A model generated the notes under the pieces. That model made no database searches. It was not told the DNA's origin and saw nothing but the letters and a program-made list of their open reading frames with translations. From positions 409,767 to 473,766 of the forward strand of contig JAUWGH010000002.1 in the NCBI GenBank assembly GCA_030606485.1: a stretch of 64,000 nucleotides of DNA, written 5' to 3'. The position numbers and the translations under genes were made by a program. This DNA is from Promethearchaeota archaeon (GTDB lineage Archaea; Asgardarchaeota; Lokiarchaeia; Sigyniarchaeales; SOKP01). This document shows positions 9,184 through 17,397 of this stretch, in pieces. Each line of letters starts with the position of its first letter. The first letter of the stretch is position 1.

Positions 9184-9405
9184 ATGAATGTTGGAAAAAT
9201 AAGTAAGAAAGGTCAAGTTATAATTCCAAAGGAAATTAGAGAAAAATTTGGAATTAAACCAGGCGATGCGTTAATTTTCAAAATTCAAGGAAATAAAGTT
9301 ATCATAGAAAAAATTCAAGAGAAAATGTCAGAAATCTTAAAAAACAGCAAACCAATTGAAAATAGTCTTAATTATCAAAGAAAATTAAGAGAGGAATGGG
9401 GATGA
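9184..9405 (+). CDS. AbrB/SpoVT-fold DNA-binding protein, VapB-type antitoxin
   Basis: A protein of about 73 residues with the swapped-hairpin AbrB fold: MNVGKISKKGQVIIPKEIR, KFGIKPGD, then the beta segment NKVIIEKI and an acidic/basic tail ending REEWG. This is the standard layout of archaeal VapB antitoxins that bind their own promoter and neutralise a PIN-domain ribonuclease. The frame can be extended to an ATG at 9148, but that would add a hydrophobic, atypical leader, so 9184 is preferred. Its stop codon overlaps the start of a short frame (ATGA) that looks like the beginning of a PIN toxin but ends after 11 codons, so this antitoxin appears to be orphaned. Confidence 0.8.
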   Translation: MNVGKISKKGQVIIPKEIREKFGIKPGDALIFKIQGNKVIIEKIQEKMSEILKNSKPIENSLNYQRKLREEWG

Positions 9406-9437
9406 AGGTTTGTCTTGATATCATATATCAAAAATAA
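9402..9437 (+). pseudogene. 11-codon stub of a VapC (PIN-domain) toxin
   Basis: The ATG at 9402 overlaps the antitoxin stop in the classical vapBC ATGA arrangement and reads MKVCLDIIYQK followed by TAA. MKVxLD is how PIN toxins begin, with Asp the first catalytic acid, but nothing PIN-like continues in any frame before the next gene at 9533. I read it as the remnant of a deleted toxin. The match is only six residues, so the call rests on position as much as sequence. Confidence 0.45.
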
Positions 9438-9532
9438 TTTTTTATGAAAAAGATACACTTTAAATAACATTTCTTTTTTCCATCTACTTTAGTTGAATAT
9501 AATTTAAAAATTATAAATAATTGAATTAATAC

Positions 9533-10003
9533 ATGGATATTCCAGAAAAATGCCCTGGAAAAGAAGATAAAATTTATACGATAATAAATCTCATTCGACT
9601 TGCTATATCTTGCGTGATTTTATATTTTCTTCACTGGGGTTTTACAATTGGATTCTTAATTTATTGGATAGTGTTTATTTTTATATTTTTTGATAGATAT
9701 TTGTGTAATCGATGCATCTATAGATTAGGTAAGGAATTTGAATCAATACAAGAATATAATGAAAAATATGGTACTGAATTTAAACACCGGTTAATGGTTT
9801 CCTTTCCATTTTTATTAATTGATTGGTTTTTCGCGATTGGTATTGGAATATACATTATTATAATCGATTTTTCATTAATTCTAATTATTTTGCCCTTGAT
9901 AATAATTCAATTCATATTAACAATGTATAACCTAATTTCAACACCAAAAAAACACTGCCCTGAATGTTTATTCCGGGAATACTGCCCAGTATCGAAAAAA
10001 TAA
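9533..10003 (+). CDS. small integral membrane protein with cytosolic cysteine pairs
   Basis: A 156-residue protein with about four transmembrane helices: two between residues 18 and 55, and two between about 90 and 135. Cysteine motifs lie between or after them: CNRC near 61-64 in the loop, and CPECLFREYC close to the C-terminus. The N-terminus also has a lone CPG. The paired cysteines on soluble stretches may bind zinc or form disulfides. No family is recognised. It stands alone between the antitoxin and a convergent small gene. Confidence 0.6.
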   Translation: MDIPEKCPGKEDKIYTIINLIRLAISCVILYFLHWGFTIGFLIYWIVFIFIFFDRYLCNRCIYRLGKEFESIQEYNEKYGTEFKHRLMVSFPFLLIDWFFAIGIGIYIIIIDFSLILIILPLIIIQFILTMYNLISTPKKHCPECLFREYCPVSKK

Positions 10004-10034
10004 CATAATAGGAATTCTTATATTATGATAGAAA

Positions 10035-10322
10035 TTATAAATTTATCTCAATTAATTCAAAAAGAGAAACCTCATTAACTGTCTTTTTTTCTATCAATTT
10101 TTTTAGTTTATTATTTCTTATAAACTGAAAACCACTTTCTTGAGCATTTATTATTGCAAATATTAGCCGTTTTGCTGTAGGTAAACTAATAGCATCATTA
10201 CACTTCACTCTTAACATTTTTCTTATGTCTGTAATCGTATAAAGCGTGTTTAATTCTAATTTATGAAATATATCAACCATTCTTTCAATCCAATTTCTCT
10301 TAACTTTGTTCTCTTCTGGCAT
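10035..10322 (-). CDS. small hypothetical protein, possible helix-turn-helix
   Basis: A 95-residue basic protein. The segment TITDIRKMLRVKCNDAISLPTAKRLIFAIINAQ (written here only as a location, residues about 29-61) alternates predicted helices in a way that could form a winged helix, followed by a short strand FQFIRN and a KKLIEKK helix. There is no membrane segment. The frame is intact and ends close to the convergent membrane-protein gene. DNA binding is a guess; the family is not recognised. Confidence 0.45.
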   Translation of the reverse strand: MPEENKVKRNWIERMVDIFHKLELNTLYTITDIRKMLRVKCNDAISLPTAKRLIFAIINAQESGFQFIRNNKLKKLIEKKTVNEVSLFELIEINL

Positions 10323-10456
10323 AATAAAAAGAAGTTTTTAATTATTCTTTATAAAAATATATAGAATAAATACTATAAAAAAGTTACTAAACAAGATCTC
10401 TTCTTTGGTTTATAAGACTTTTTCTCTAGTTAAGGTGATTTTTTCTCGAGTAAAGT

Positions 10457-10470
10457 AAAGTTTAAATATA
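10457..10470 (+). promoter_or_regulatory. candidate archaeal TATA box for the isomerase-aldolase gene
   Basis: AAAGTTTAAATATA stands in a locally purine-rich stretch about 80 bases before the ATG at 10545 and has the BRE-TATA look of archaeal promoters. A start site about 25 bases downstream would leave a leader of about 50 bases. In such AT-rich DNA similar words occur by chance, so this is tentative. Confidence 0.3.
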
Positions 10471-10544
10471 AGTTTGTCCACTAAACTTAATGACTATTAA
10501 CTTTTAATACTACAAAAAAATATTAAAAAAATAAGATTATTATA

Positions 10545-12737
10545 ATGGAACAGGAAAAAACAATGTTAAAACCTGTAAAACCTCCAATCAAACCTATAGC
10601 TGTTAAAGAACCAGCTAAAGTTAAGAAAATAAAAGAGAAGAAAATAACGATGACATTAGAAAAAAATCTTAAAAGTCTTGTTCATTTTATGGCATTTCCA
10701 GGGCCTCGATTAGGTAGGAGCACAATGTATGGTGAAGCTCCTGAAAAGTATATGCTAGATTCAATAAATTGGATCGGAAGGCACGGCTTTTTTAAAGGAA
10801 TTGAGATCACCCTCATAAAAGATCACGAGATCCGACAGAAAGTTATTAATTTATTAAAAAAATACAAGTTTTACATTACATTTTGCGCTCAACCAATTCA
10901 ACTAGTTAATGAGGATAATTTAATTGCAGAAACAGATATTAGTTCAATTGATGAGTTAGAAAGAACTAACGCTGTTAATCGTCTTAAAAGTTATTTAATT
11001 GAGGCCTATGAATTTGGAGCAAGTAATTTCTGTTTTTTAAGCGGTAAGGATCCAGGGACTGAGAATGGATTACGTTTAAGACGACAGGCAACACAATCTT
11101 TAATTTGTTCAATTCATGAAATTTGTGTTTATAATAAAAGTATTGCTAAAAAATTGAATAAAAAGCCTATGAAAATTACATTGGAAACGTTTGACAGGCT
11201 TTCAGAGAATAATTGTAAAAATCAATTGATAGGACCTTCTGATGAAGCAAGAGAGCTTGCTGAAATAGTTAGAAACAATTATGGTCATGATATTTTCGGC
11301 ATTTTATATGATTTGGGTCATATGTTTTTATTAAGGAGTGGATTTGATCATGAAGAAGTAAATGTATTGCGTTCGCTTGCTCCATATTTAAATTTTATTC
11401 ATATTGCAAATACAATTATTGACAAGGAACATCCTCAATATGGCGACTCTCATGTGGGGATGAACCATCCAGATGGAGCTGTAACTTCCGAAGTACTAGC
11501 AAATTTTGTAAAAACATTAAATGAGATTAATTATAAAAATCCAATTGGTTTTGAGTTTATGCCACAAGGAAGACAATTAAGTGAATCTGTCGTTAATATT
11601 GCAGTTGCATCGTATAAGGAAGCAGCTGAACAGATTGATGTGAATTATGCTTTAGGGTCATATAGATTTAAGACACGTAGATTTCTTCCTGAAAAGATTT
11701 TCTATATGATTACAGATTACAAACTAAGTAAGTATGAGGTTATTCGGCAGGAAATGAAAAATCGGCAGAGAAGAGAAAGACCTTGGGGAGAAAATTTGAT
11801 CATTATAGCTGCAGATCATCCGGCGAGAAGAGTTACTCGAGTGGGAGAAAATGATTTAGCGATGGGAGATAGACAACAGTATTTAGGTAGAATTTTGAGA
11901 GTTCTAATTCATGACCGAGTTGATGGAGTAATGACTACACCAGATATTATGGATGATTTATTTCTGATTAATTATTTATATAAAGAAAATGGTGGGGAAT
12001 CATTTTTGGATAATAAGATATTGTTGGGATGCACTAATCGAGGTGGATTGTCCGGGTCTTCTTACGAAATGGATGATTTATTAACAGCATACACAGTGGA
12101 AGATATTATAGAGTGCAATTTAGATGGTGCAAAAATGATGTTCAGAATTGATTTAGAAACACGTCAAGCAAGATATAGTCAAAGGACAATTGAAATATGT
12201 TCAAAAATCATTAGAGCATGTAATAGAAACAGTATTCCTGCGTTTGTTGAGCCTTTACCAGTATATAGAGAAACAGATGGAACTTATGTTGTTCAATATA
12301 ATGCCGATGATATAATTAAAGCTATTGGGATTGCAACGGCGTTAGGCGGCTCTTCAAGTAATATTTGGTTAAAAATTCCATATGTTGCAAATTTTGAGCA
12401 AGTCGTAAGGAGCTCAAGTAACCCAATTTTAATGTTGGGCGGAGAGAGTACCGGTAATCCAACGGATATTTTGGAAAACTTTGAAAGAGGTTTAGGTGCT
12501 GGTCCAAATGTAAAAGGATGTTTAGTGGGTAGGAATTTATTATATCCTGGATTCGACGATCCATACGCTTCTGCAGTTGCTGTATCACGAATACTTCATG
12601 ATTATGATAATACAGAAAAGGCGGTAAAAGAATTAGCGAAAAATCGAGGAAAATACATGGATTTTTTCACCTCAATAATATTGGGAATTCATACAGAAGC
12701 TGAGAAAGAGTTTAGTTATCCTTCAGAATTAACTTAA
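10545..12737 (+). CDS. fusion: sugar-phosphate isomerase/epimerase-like barrel + Cgl0159-type class I aldolase-like barrel
   Basis: A 730-residue protein made of two TIM barrels after a Pro/Lys-rich N-terminal tail of about 40 residues. The first (about 45-375) is an AP-endonuclease-2/xylose-isomerase-like domain with metal-ligand positions in TLETFD, YDLGHM, FIHIAN and GFEFMPQG. The second (about 395-710) follows the pattern of the Cgl0159 (beta/alpha)8 family related to class I aldolases: ADHPARR, DGVMTTPDIMDD, GCTNRGGLSG, DGAKMMFRID, VEPLPVYRE, IWLKIP with a candidate Schiff-base lysine (K610), and GRNLLYPG. Cgl0159-like genes often occur in inositol or sugar-acid catabolism. Fusion suggests an isomerisation followed by aldol cleavage with channelling. 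Substrate unknown. Confidence 0.8.
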   Translation: MEQEKTMLKPVKPPIKPIAVKEPAKVKKIKEKKITMTLEKNLKSLVHFMAFPGPRLGRSTMYGEAPEKYMLDSINWIGRHGFFKGIEITLIKDHEIRQKVINLLKKYKFYITFCAQPIQLVNEDNLIAETDISSIDELERTNAVNRLKSYLIEAYEFGASNFCFLSGKDPGTENGLRLRRQATQSLICSIHEICVYNKSIAKKLNKKPMKITLETFDRLSENNCKNQLIGPSDEARELAEIVRNNYGHDIFGILYDLGHMFLLRSGFDHEEVNVLRSLAPYLNFIHIANTIIDKEHPQYGDSHVGMNHPDGAVTSEVLANFVKTLNEINYKNPIGFEFMPQGRQLSESVVNIAVASYKEAAEQIDVNYALGSYRFKTRRFLPEKIFYMITDYKLSKYEVIRQEMKNRQRRERPWGENLIIIAADHPARRVTRVGENDLAMGDRQQYLGRILRVLIHDRVDGVMTTPDIMDDLFLINYLYKENGGESFLDNKILLGCTNRGGLSGSSYEMDDLLTAYTVEDIIECNLDGAKMMFRIDLETRQARYSQRTIEICSKIIRACNRNSIPAFVEPLPVYRETDGTYVVQYNADDIIKAIGIATALGGSSSNIWLKIPYVANFEQVVRSSSNPILMLGGESTGNPTDILENFERGLGAGPNVKGCLVGRNLLYPGFDDPYASAVAVSRILHDYDNTEKAVKELAKNRGKYMDFFTSIILGIHTEAEKEFSYPSELT

Positions 12738-12772
12738 AATTTTCTTAATGCCTTAAAAACATTTGAAACATC

Positions 12773-12782
12773 TTTTTTTTTT
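12773..12782 (+). terminator. T-tract after the isomerase-aldolase gene
   Basis: Ten consecutive T about 35 bases after the stop, in the intergenic gap before the proteasome gene. Likely U-tract terminator of the archaeal type; no hairpin seen. Confidence 0.35.
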
Positions 12783-12832
12783 AATTTAAAAGGTAAAATT
12801 ATTTTAATTTGATTAATTTTTAATTAAATAAT

Positions 12833-13543
12833 ATGAGAAAGGAAAAATTCCTTAATACTTTTAAATTGCCTTCTTCAAGAAATCCAGATATAAAGATTAT
12901 AAACCCAATGGAACAATTTCAAAAAAAATCTATACAACAAAATGTTATAAAAACTGGAACAACAACCGTTGGATTGATTTGTAAAGATGCAGTTATTTTA
13001 GGAACTGATAGACGTGCAAGTATGGCATATTATATTGCATCAAAAACTGCTAAAAAGCTTCATAAAATTCAAAATCACTTATTTATGACTATCGCTGGAA
13101 CCGTTGCTGATGCTCAATACCTTGTTGATATTATAAAAGCTGAAACAACAATATATCAATTAGAAAAGGAAAGACCAATCCAGGTTAAAAGTGCTGCCAG
13201 AATTCTTTCAAATATATTATATCAAAAAAAAATGGTTCCATATGAAGTTGGATTAATTTTAGGCGGAATAACTGAGGAAGAAGGACCTATTTTAATGGAT
13301 ATTGGTTCATATGGTTCAATTTTACCTGATGATTATATTGCTATAGGATCAGGGACCCCGTTTGCTATAGGTGTCCTAGAGGCAAACTACAAAAAAAATT
13401 TGATGCCTGAGGAAGGCAAGAAAATTTGTGTTGATGCGGTAAAATCCTCTATAATTAGAGACATGGCATCCGGAAATGGGATCGATATTGCAGTTATTCG
13501 AAAAGATGGAATAAGTTCGGAAGAATTTATTCCAATTAGTTAA
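12833..13543 (+). CDS. psmB: 20S proteasome beta subunit
   Basis: Catalytic subunit of the archaeal 20S proteasome, an N-terminal threonine protease of the cytosol. The mature protein starts after TG at Thr43 (TTTVGL); numbering from it places the catalytic Asp17 in GTDRRAS and Lys33 in AKKLHKI, exactly as expected. GSGTPFAIG and the late RDMASGNGIDIAVI complete the family pattern. The propeptide of 42 residues, basic and Pro/Asn-rich, is much longer than the roughly 5-10 residues common in archaea. An upstream T-tract separates the gene from the previous unit. The alpha subunit and PAN are not in the window. Confidence 0.95.
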   Translation: MRKEKFLNTFKLPSSRNPDIKIINPMEQFQKKSIQQNVIKTGTTTVGLICKDAVILGTDRRASMAYYIASKTAKKLHKIQNHLFMTIAGTVADAQYLVDIIKAETTIYQLEKERPIQVKSAARILSNILYQKKMVPYEVGLILGGITEEEGPILMDIGSYGSILPDDYIAIGSGTPFAIGVLEANYKKNLMPEEGKKICVDAVKSSIIRDMASGNGIDIAVIRKDGISSEEFIPIS

Positions 13544-13968
13544 TTGATTTTTTTCACTCTTTTTATTATTAAATTTAATTTTCTGGCTTTCTTTTACTAT
13601 TTTAATTCAAAATTCGATAAATCTACTTATCATTTTTCGGATAATCCCCTTATTTTCTTTTCTTTTCTTTTTACTTATTCACTCTGAAAAAGGATGATTT
13701 TTTATTATATTTTTGAAAATAAATGGAGAAATTTAAATAGAGAAACTTTCACTTTAAATTTAATTACTATCAAAATATTTTTAAGGGATAAATGGGCGGG
13801 CGGGTATTTTAATAAAATTTAAAAATATGAATGCCTAATAAAATTTGATTAAAAAAAATTTTTATAATATTCAAATAATTACAATTAAAGAAAACACTCA
13901 ATAAACACATTAAAAAATTAGAAAAAAAATTTTTTCATTGAGAGAAACATATTAAGCGAAGGAGAATT
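13544..13968. other. 425-base intergenic region with a G-rich patch
   Basis: No credible frame or RNA gene. It contains pyrimidine-rich tracts after the proteasome stop (about 13650-13680) that may end transcription, and one conspicuous word, GGGCGGGCGGG, at about 13794-13804, sharply out of line with the surrounding AT-rich sequence. The last part before 13969 holds the purine-rich ribosome site AAGGAGAA of the next gene. Confidence 0.5.
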
Positions 13969-14781
13969 ATGGTGGTTTACAAAATATTAGTGGATATTTC
14001 TCATAATGAACAAGTAGAGAGCTTCCCAGACGCTTTTAATGAAGATGATTTTATCATTGAGTTTATAAATAAGAATGAGGGACCGCTAACTTATGATATG
14101 TTAGAGGATTTTGATGTCTTAATTTTAGGGAATATTCAACACAGTAAGAACAATAGAGATGATAAATTTACTCCTGAAGAATTAAGAACCATAAAAGAAT
14201 TTGTTGGAAAGGGAGGAGGTTTATTAGTAACGACTGGAGCTGGAGGAGATCGAGATATATCAATCAAACAGGGATCTATTAGAGTTCTTTATAAATTAAC
14301 TGGTGTGAAAAAGTACTGGAATGGAGTGATACAATATCCTAAAAGAAATTCTATTATTGATAATGTCAATTTAAAAATTGATACAATATTTCAACATCCC
14401 ATTACGGACGGTATTAATCGATTAATATTAGGTAATTGTACATTCTTTTCCATTACGGAAGATGCTGAAGATATAATAACAACATCTCAAAAAGCATCAT
14501 ATGAATATTTTGATCTAAAAGAAATTGATGAGATTGGACAAGTTCCCATCTGTGTCGTATCTGAATTTTTTAATGGACGCGTGGTAACTTTAGGATCATC
14601 ATCATTTTTCTTAGAAGATCACGAAATCGGAATTGATATAGAAGATAATCGGAAATTCCTGGGCAATATCATTAGATGGCTCTGTTTTGACAAAGAAGAG
14701 AAAATTGTTGAAGGAGAGGAGGAAGAAGAAAAAGAAGAAGAGGAAGAAAATGAGGATTTTGAAAAAGATTCCTTTTTTTAA
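13969..14781 (+). CDS. GATase-like / GldG-IFT52-type domain protein with acidic tail
   Basis: A 270-residue soluble protein. The N-terminal 230 residues form an alpha/beta domain: KILVDISHNE, FDVLILGN, then FTPEELRTIKEFVGKGGGLLVTTGAGGD, and near the end GRVVTLGSSSFF. This GGGLLV/GSSxFF wording is that of GATase1-like, DUF4350/GldG-type domains, the fold also forming the N-terminal half of eukaryotic IFT52. No catalytic Cys of true amidotransferases is seen, so a binding role is more likely. The C-terminus is an almost pure Glu/Lys-acidic run (about 245-263) ending FEKDSFF. A strong GAAGGAGAA lies just upstream of the ATG. Partner genes are not evident. Confidence 0.6.
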   Translation: MVVYKILVDISHNEQVESFPDAFNEDDFIIEFINKNEGPLTYDMLEDFDVLILGNIQHSKNNRDDKFTPEELRTIKEFVGKGGGLLVTTGAGGDRDISIKQGSIRVLYKLTGVKKYWNGVIQYPKRNSIIDNVNLKIDTIFQHPITDGINRLILGNCTFFSITEDAEDIITTSQKASYEYFDLKEIDEIGQVPICVVSEFFNGRVVTLGSSSFFLEDHEIGIDIEDNRKFLGNIIRWLCFDKEEKIVEGEEEEEKEEEEENEDFEKDSFF

Positions 14782-14861
14782 ATAAAATTAATTTTAAGAA
14801 TATTTTATTATTATTACATGCAAATATTGATACTAAAGGGAATTATAGTTTATTTTTAAAA

Positions 14862-15974
14862 ATGATATTTAAACTTAGACGACCTGACGCCGATATTGCT
14901 TGGAAAAATCCAGAGATACTTAAAAGATTTTCAAGATATCGCGAAATTATTGAGAATACGCAAATTGCAAGATATATTATAGCAAAGACTGTAGAATGCG
15001 ATTTTAATTCCGATGATTCAGTAGAAAATCTCGAAAAACTATTAAAACAAAAATCTAAAGAATTTAATAAAATTTTAAGTGAAGATATTAATTCACAAAA
15101 GAATCGCAAAATTCAGGAGAAATCTTATATAAACTTATCTGAAACGATTGCTTATAAATATCTTGAAAATTGTAAATTTTGTGAGAGAAGATGCGGTGTT
15201 AATCGAATTCAAGGCGAAAAAGGATTTTGCCACCTAGATAAGGATATATACGTTTCTTCTGCTTTTTTACATTGGGGAGAAGAATCGGTTTTAGTGCCAA
15301 GTGGAACTATATTTTTTATTGGATGCAATTTTGGATGCGTTTTTTGCCAGAATTATGATATATCTAACGCATGGAAAGGTCGAAGAAAAATTGAAGATAT
15401 TGCCCAAAAAGTTGATGCGAAAAAATTAGCTGCAATTGCACAAAAATTGGTGGAGAATGGCGGAATTAATGTAAATTGGGTTGGAAGCGACCCTATCCCG
15501 TGCCTACAACTCATTCTTAAATCGCTGTTATATCAGAATATAAATATAACGCAATTATGGAATTCTAATTTTTATTTAACGGAAGAATCTTTGGATTTAA
15601 TCATAGATTTTATGGATTTTTGGCTGCCTGATTTAAAATATGGAAATAATACATGTGCAGAAAAATATTCTGGAATAAAGAATTATTGGGAGGTTTTAAC
15701 AAGGAATCTTAAAAAAATTCATGACGATGGCAGCGGAGAGATTATAATACGCCATTTGGTTATGCCTAACCATGTTGATTGTTGTTCCAAACCAATTTTA
15801 GATTTTATTGCGAAAGAGGTCCCAAAATCAGTTGTGAATATTATGGGGCAATTTAGACCAGAATACAAATCTAATCAATATCCTGAAATCAATCGAAGAC
15901 CAACCTCAAGCGAAATACAAGAAGTTAAAAAGTACGCAGATAAGTTAAATATTCTTTATAAGCCAGTATCCTAA
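14862..15974 (+). CDS. radical SAM protein of the PflX/COG1313 type
   Basis: A 370-residue radical SAM enzyme. An N-terminal cysteine set CKFCERRCGVNR near 104-115 is followed by GFCHLD. The SAM cluster motif CNFGCVFCQN (CxxxCxxC) lies near 160-170, with later NVNWVGSDPIP and LPDLKYGNN. Both cysteine sets and the FCQNYDIS wording are those of the pyruvate formate-lyase-activating-enzyme-like PflX group, whose true substrate is mostly unknown. The first 90 residues are an extra helical, charged extension compared with bacterial PflX. The gene follows the GATase-like gene by 80 bases on the same strand. No glycyl radical enzyme is nearby, so the activase name should not be taken literally. Confidence 0.78.
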   Translation: MIFKLRRPDADIAWKNPEILKRFSRYREIIENTQIARYIIAKTVECDFNSDDSVENLEKLLKQKSKEFNKILSEDINSQKNRKIQEKSYINLSETIAYKYLENCKFCERRCGVNRIQGEKGFCHLDKDIYVSSAFLHWGEESVLVPSGTIFFIGCNFGCVFCQNYDISNAWKGRRKIEDIAQKVDAKKLAAIAQKLVENGGINVNWVGSDPIPCLQLILKSLLYQNINITQLWNSNFYLTEESLDLIIDFMDFWLPDLKYGNNTCAEKYSGIKNYWEVLTRNLKKIHDDGSGEIIIRHLVMPNHVDCCSKPILDFIAKEVPKSVVNIMGQFRPEYKSNQYPEINRRPTSSEIQEVKKYADKLNILYKPVS

Positions 15975-16164
15975 GTTTTAATTAAAGAAAATTTAAAATT
16001 TTAAAAAATATTTATCAAAAAAGTTTAATCTATAATCTCTTTAAGGATAAATATAATTTAAACCTAAAATTTAAAAAATAAGGGAATATTTTACTTAATA
16101 ACACGTATTTATTTCTTTAAACATAGAAGATATTTAAGACATATGTTAATTTGGAGAGATTCCT

Positions 16165-17301
16165 ATGAGCTTTGAATTGAAAGATATTAAAGGACTAGGT
16201 GTTAAAAGTGCCGAAAAATTGAAAGCAGGTGGTATTGAATCTGTTGAAAAATTGGCTCAATTGAGCGTTGAAGAGTTATCTAAAGTCGAAGGAATTGGAA
16301 AAGGCAGCGCAAAAAAATATATTGAAGGTGCAAAAACATTATTAAACTCTAGCAAAGACGAATTTATAAGTAAAACTGAACAAAAGGATAAAAAAGACGA
16401 AGAACAAGAAGCAATTGCTAAAGAAGAAAAGGATGTTGAAGAAGAATTAAAAAGATTAGAAAAAAAAAGAGAAAAGCTAAAAGAACAATCTATTAAAAAA
16501 GGTGATTTTGTTCTTGTAAAAATGACCGGTCGTACAGAAAAGGGACATATATTTCAAGTTAGCAGCCCTGAAGATGCAAAAAAAGCAGGGATTTATGATG
16601 AAAAGAAAGACAAACAAGGATTTTATACTCCAGAATTTGTAATAATTGGAAAATCCGGATTCGTAATTGAGGGTATAAATGAAATTTTAGAAACTATGAA
16701 GTTCTTTGAAAAAAAATCTGTCAGAATACCCCCAACTAAAGCGTTTGGAAAACGAGAGGCTCAAAAAATTGATCGTATGGCAATTCAAAGATTTAAAAAA
16801 TTAAATGAAGGAAAACCTCCTGAGCTAGGGCAAACATATGTAAATAAAAAAGGACAGAGAGGTACTGTCACTCGCATTGTACAAGGACGTGTTATAATTG
16901 ACTACAACCACCCTCTTGCAGGTCAAACTCTTGAATATAATTTAGAAGTCATTGATAAAATAGAAGAATTTGATAAAAAATTAGCACGTTTTATTGAATT
17001 AAGAATGCCTGGAGCAAAAGCTGATCAATTCAAAATAAAATTTGAGCCTAAGAAAAAGTCAATTGAAATTGAAATACCTCAAATGCATCAGTTTAATCAA
17101 GGTCTTTTAATGTTTAAATTTGGATTAGCAATGGATCTACAAAATTATTTAGATGGAATGATTGATACTGTTAAATTCCTAGAAGTTTTTGAAAAACCAA
17201 AAATTCCCGAAACACCTACACCTGAGCCAGAACAAAATCAAAATCATGAACACAAACATGATGACAATAAAAGTGATGAATCAAATAAAGAAAAGAAATA
17301 G
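16165..17301 (+). CDS. FKBP-type peptidyl-prolyl isomerase with N-terminal helix-hairpin-helix domain
   Basis: A 378-residue protein with an unusual layout. Residues 1-60 are two helix-hairpin-helix units (IKGLGVKSAEKL, VEGIGKGSAKKY) like the N-terminus of RadA. Residues 65-110 are a highly charged coiled coil. Residues 112-250 are an archaeal long-form FKBP: KGDFVLVKMTGR, VIEGINEILETM, IPPTKAFGKR, then the inserted chaperone flap and VIIDYNHPLAGQTLEY. Residues 255-350 form the C-terminal domain of long FKBPs, and the tail is His/Asp-rich (NHEHKHDDN), possibly metal binding. HhH usually binds DNA or RNA non-specifically, so this chaperone may act on nucleic-acid-bound proteins. A GGAGAG site lies upstream of the ATG. 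Confidence 0.88.
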   Translation: MSFELKDIKGLGVKSAEKLKAGGIESVEKLAQLSVEELSKVEGIGKGSAKKYIEGAKTLLNSSKDEFISKTEQKDKKDEEQEAIAKEEKDVEEELKRLEKKREKLKEQSIKKGDFVLVKMTGRTEKGHIFQVSSPEDAKKAGIYDEKKDKQGFYTPEFVIIGKSGFVIEGINEILETMKFFEKKSVRIPPTKAFGKREAQKIDRMAIQRFKKLNEGKPPELGQTYVNKKGQRGTVTRIVQGRVIIDYNHPLAGQTLEYNLEVIDKIEEFDKKLARFIELRMPGAKADQFKIKFEPKKKSIEIEIPQMHQFNQGLLMFKFGLAMDLQNYLDGMIDTVKFLEVFEKPKIPETPTPEPEQNQNHEHKHDDNKSDESNKEKK

Positions 17302-17397
17302 ATTTATTTGGTCACCTAAACAATATTTAATAACCTAGTCTATTTTATAAACTCAAAAGATTTTATTTATCTTAGAAATATTTCAAGGATCTCAATA

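Noticed and set aside
14862-15974. True pyruvate formate-lyase activating enzyme
   Set aside because: The PflX-like cysteine layout differs from PflA and no glycyl radical enzyme is nearby.
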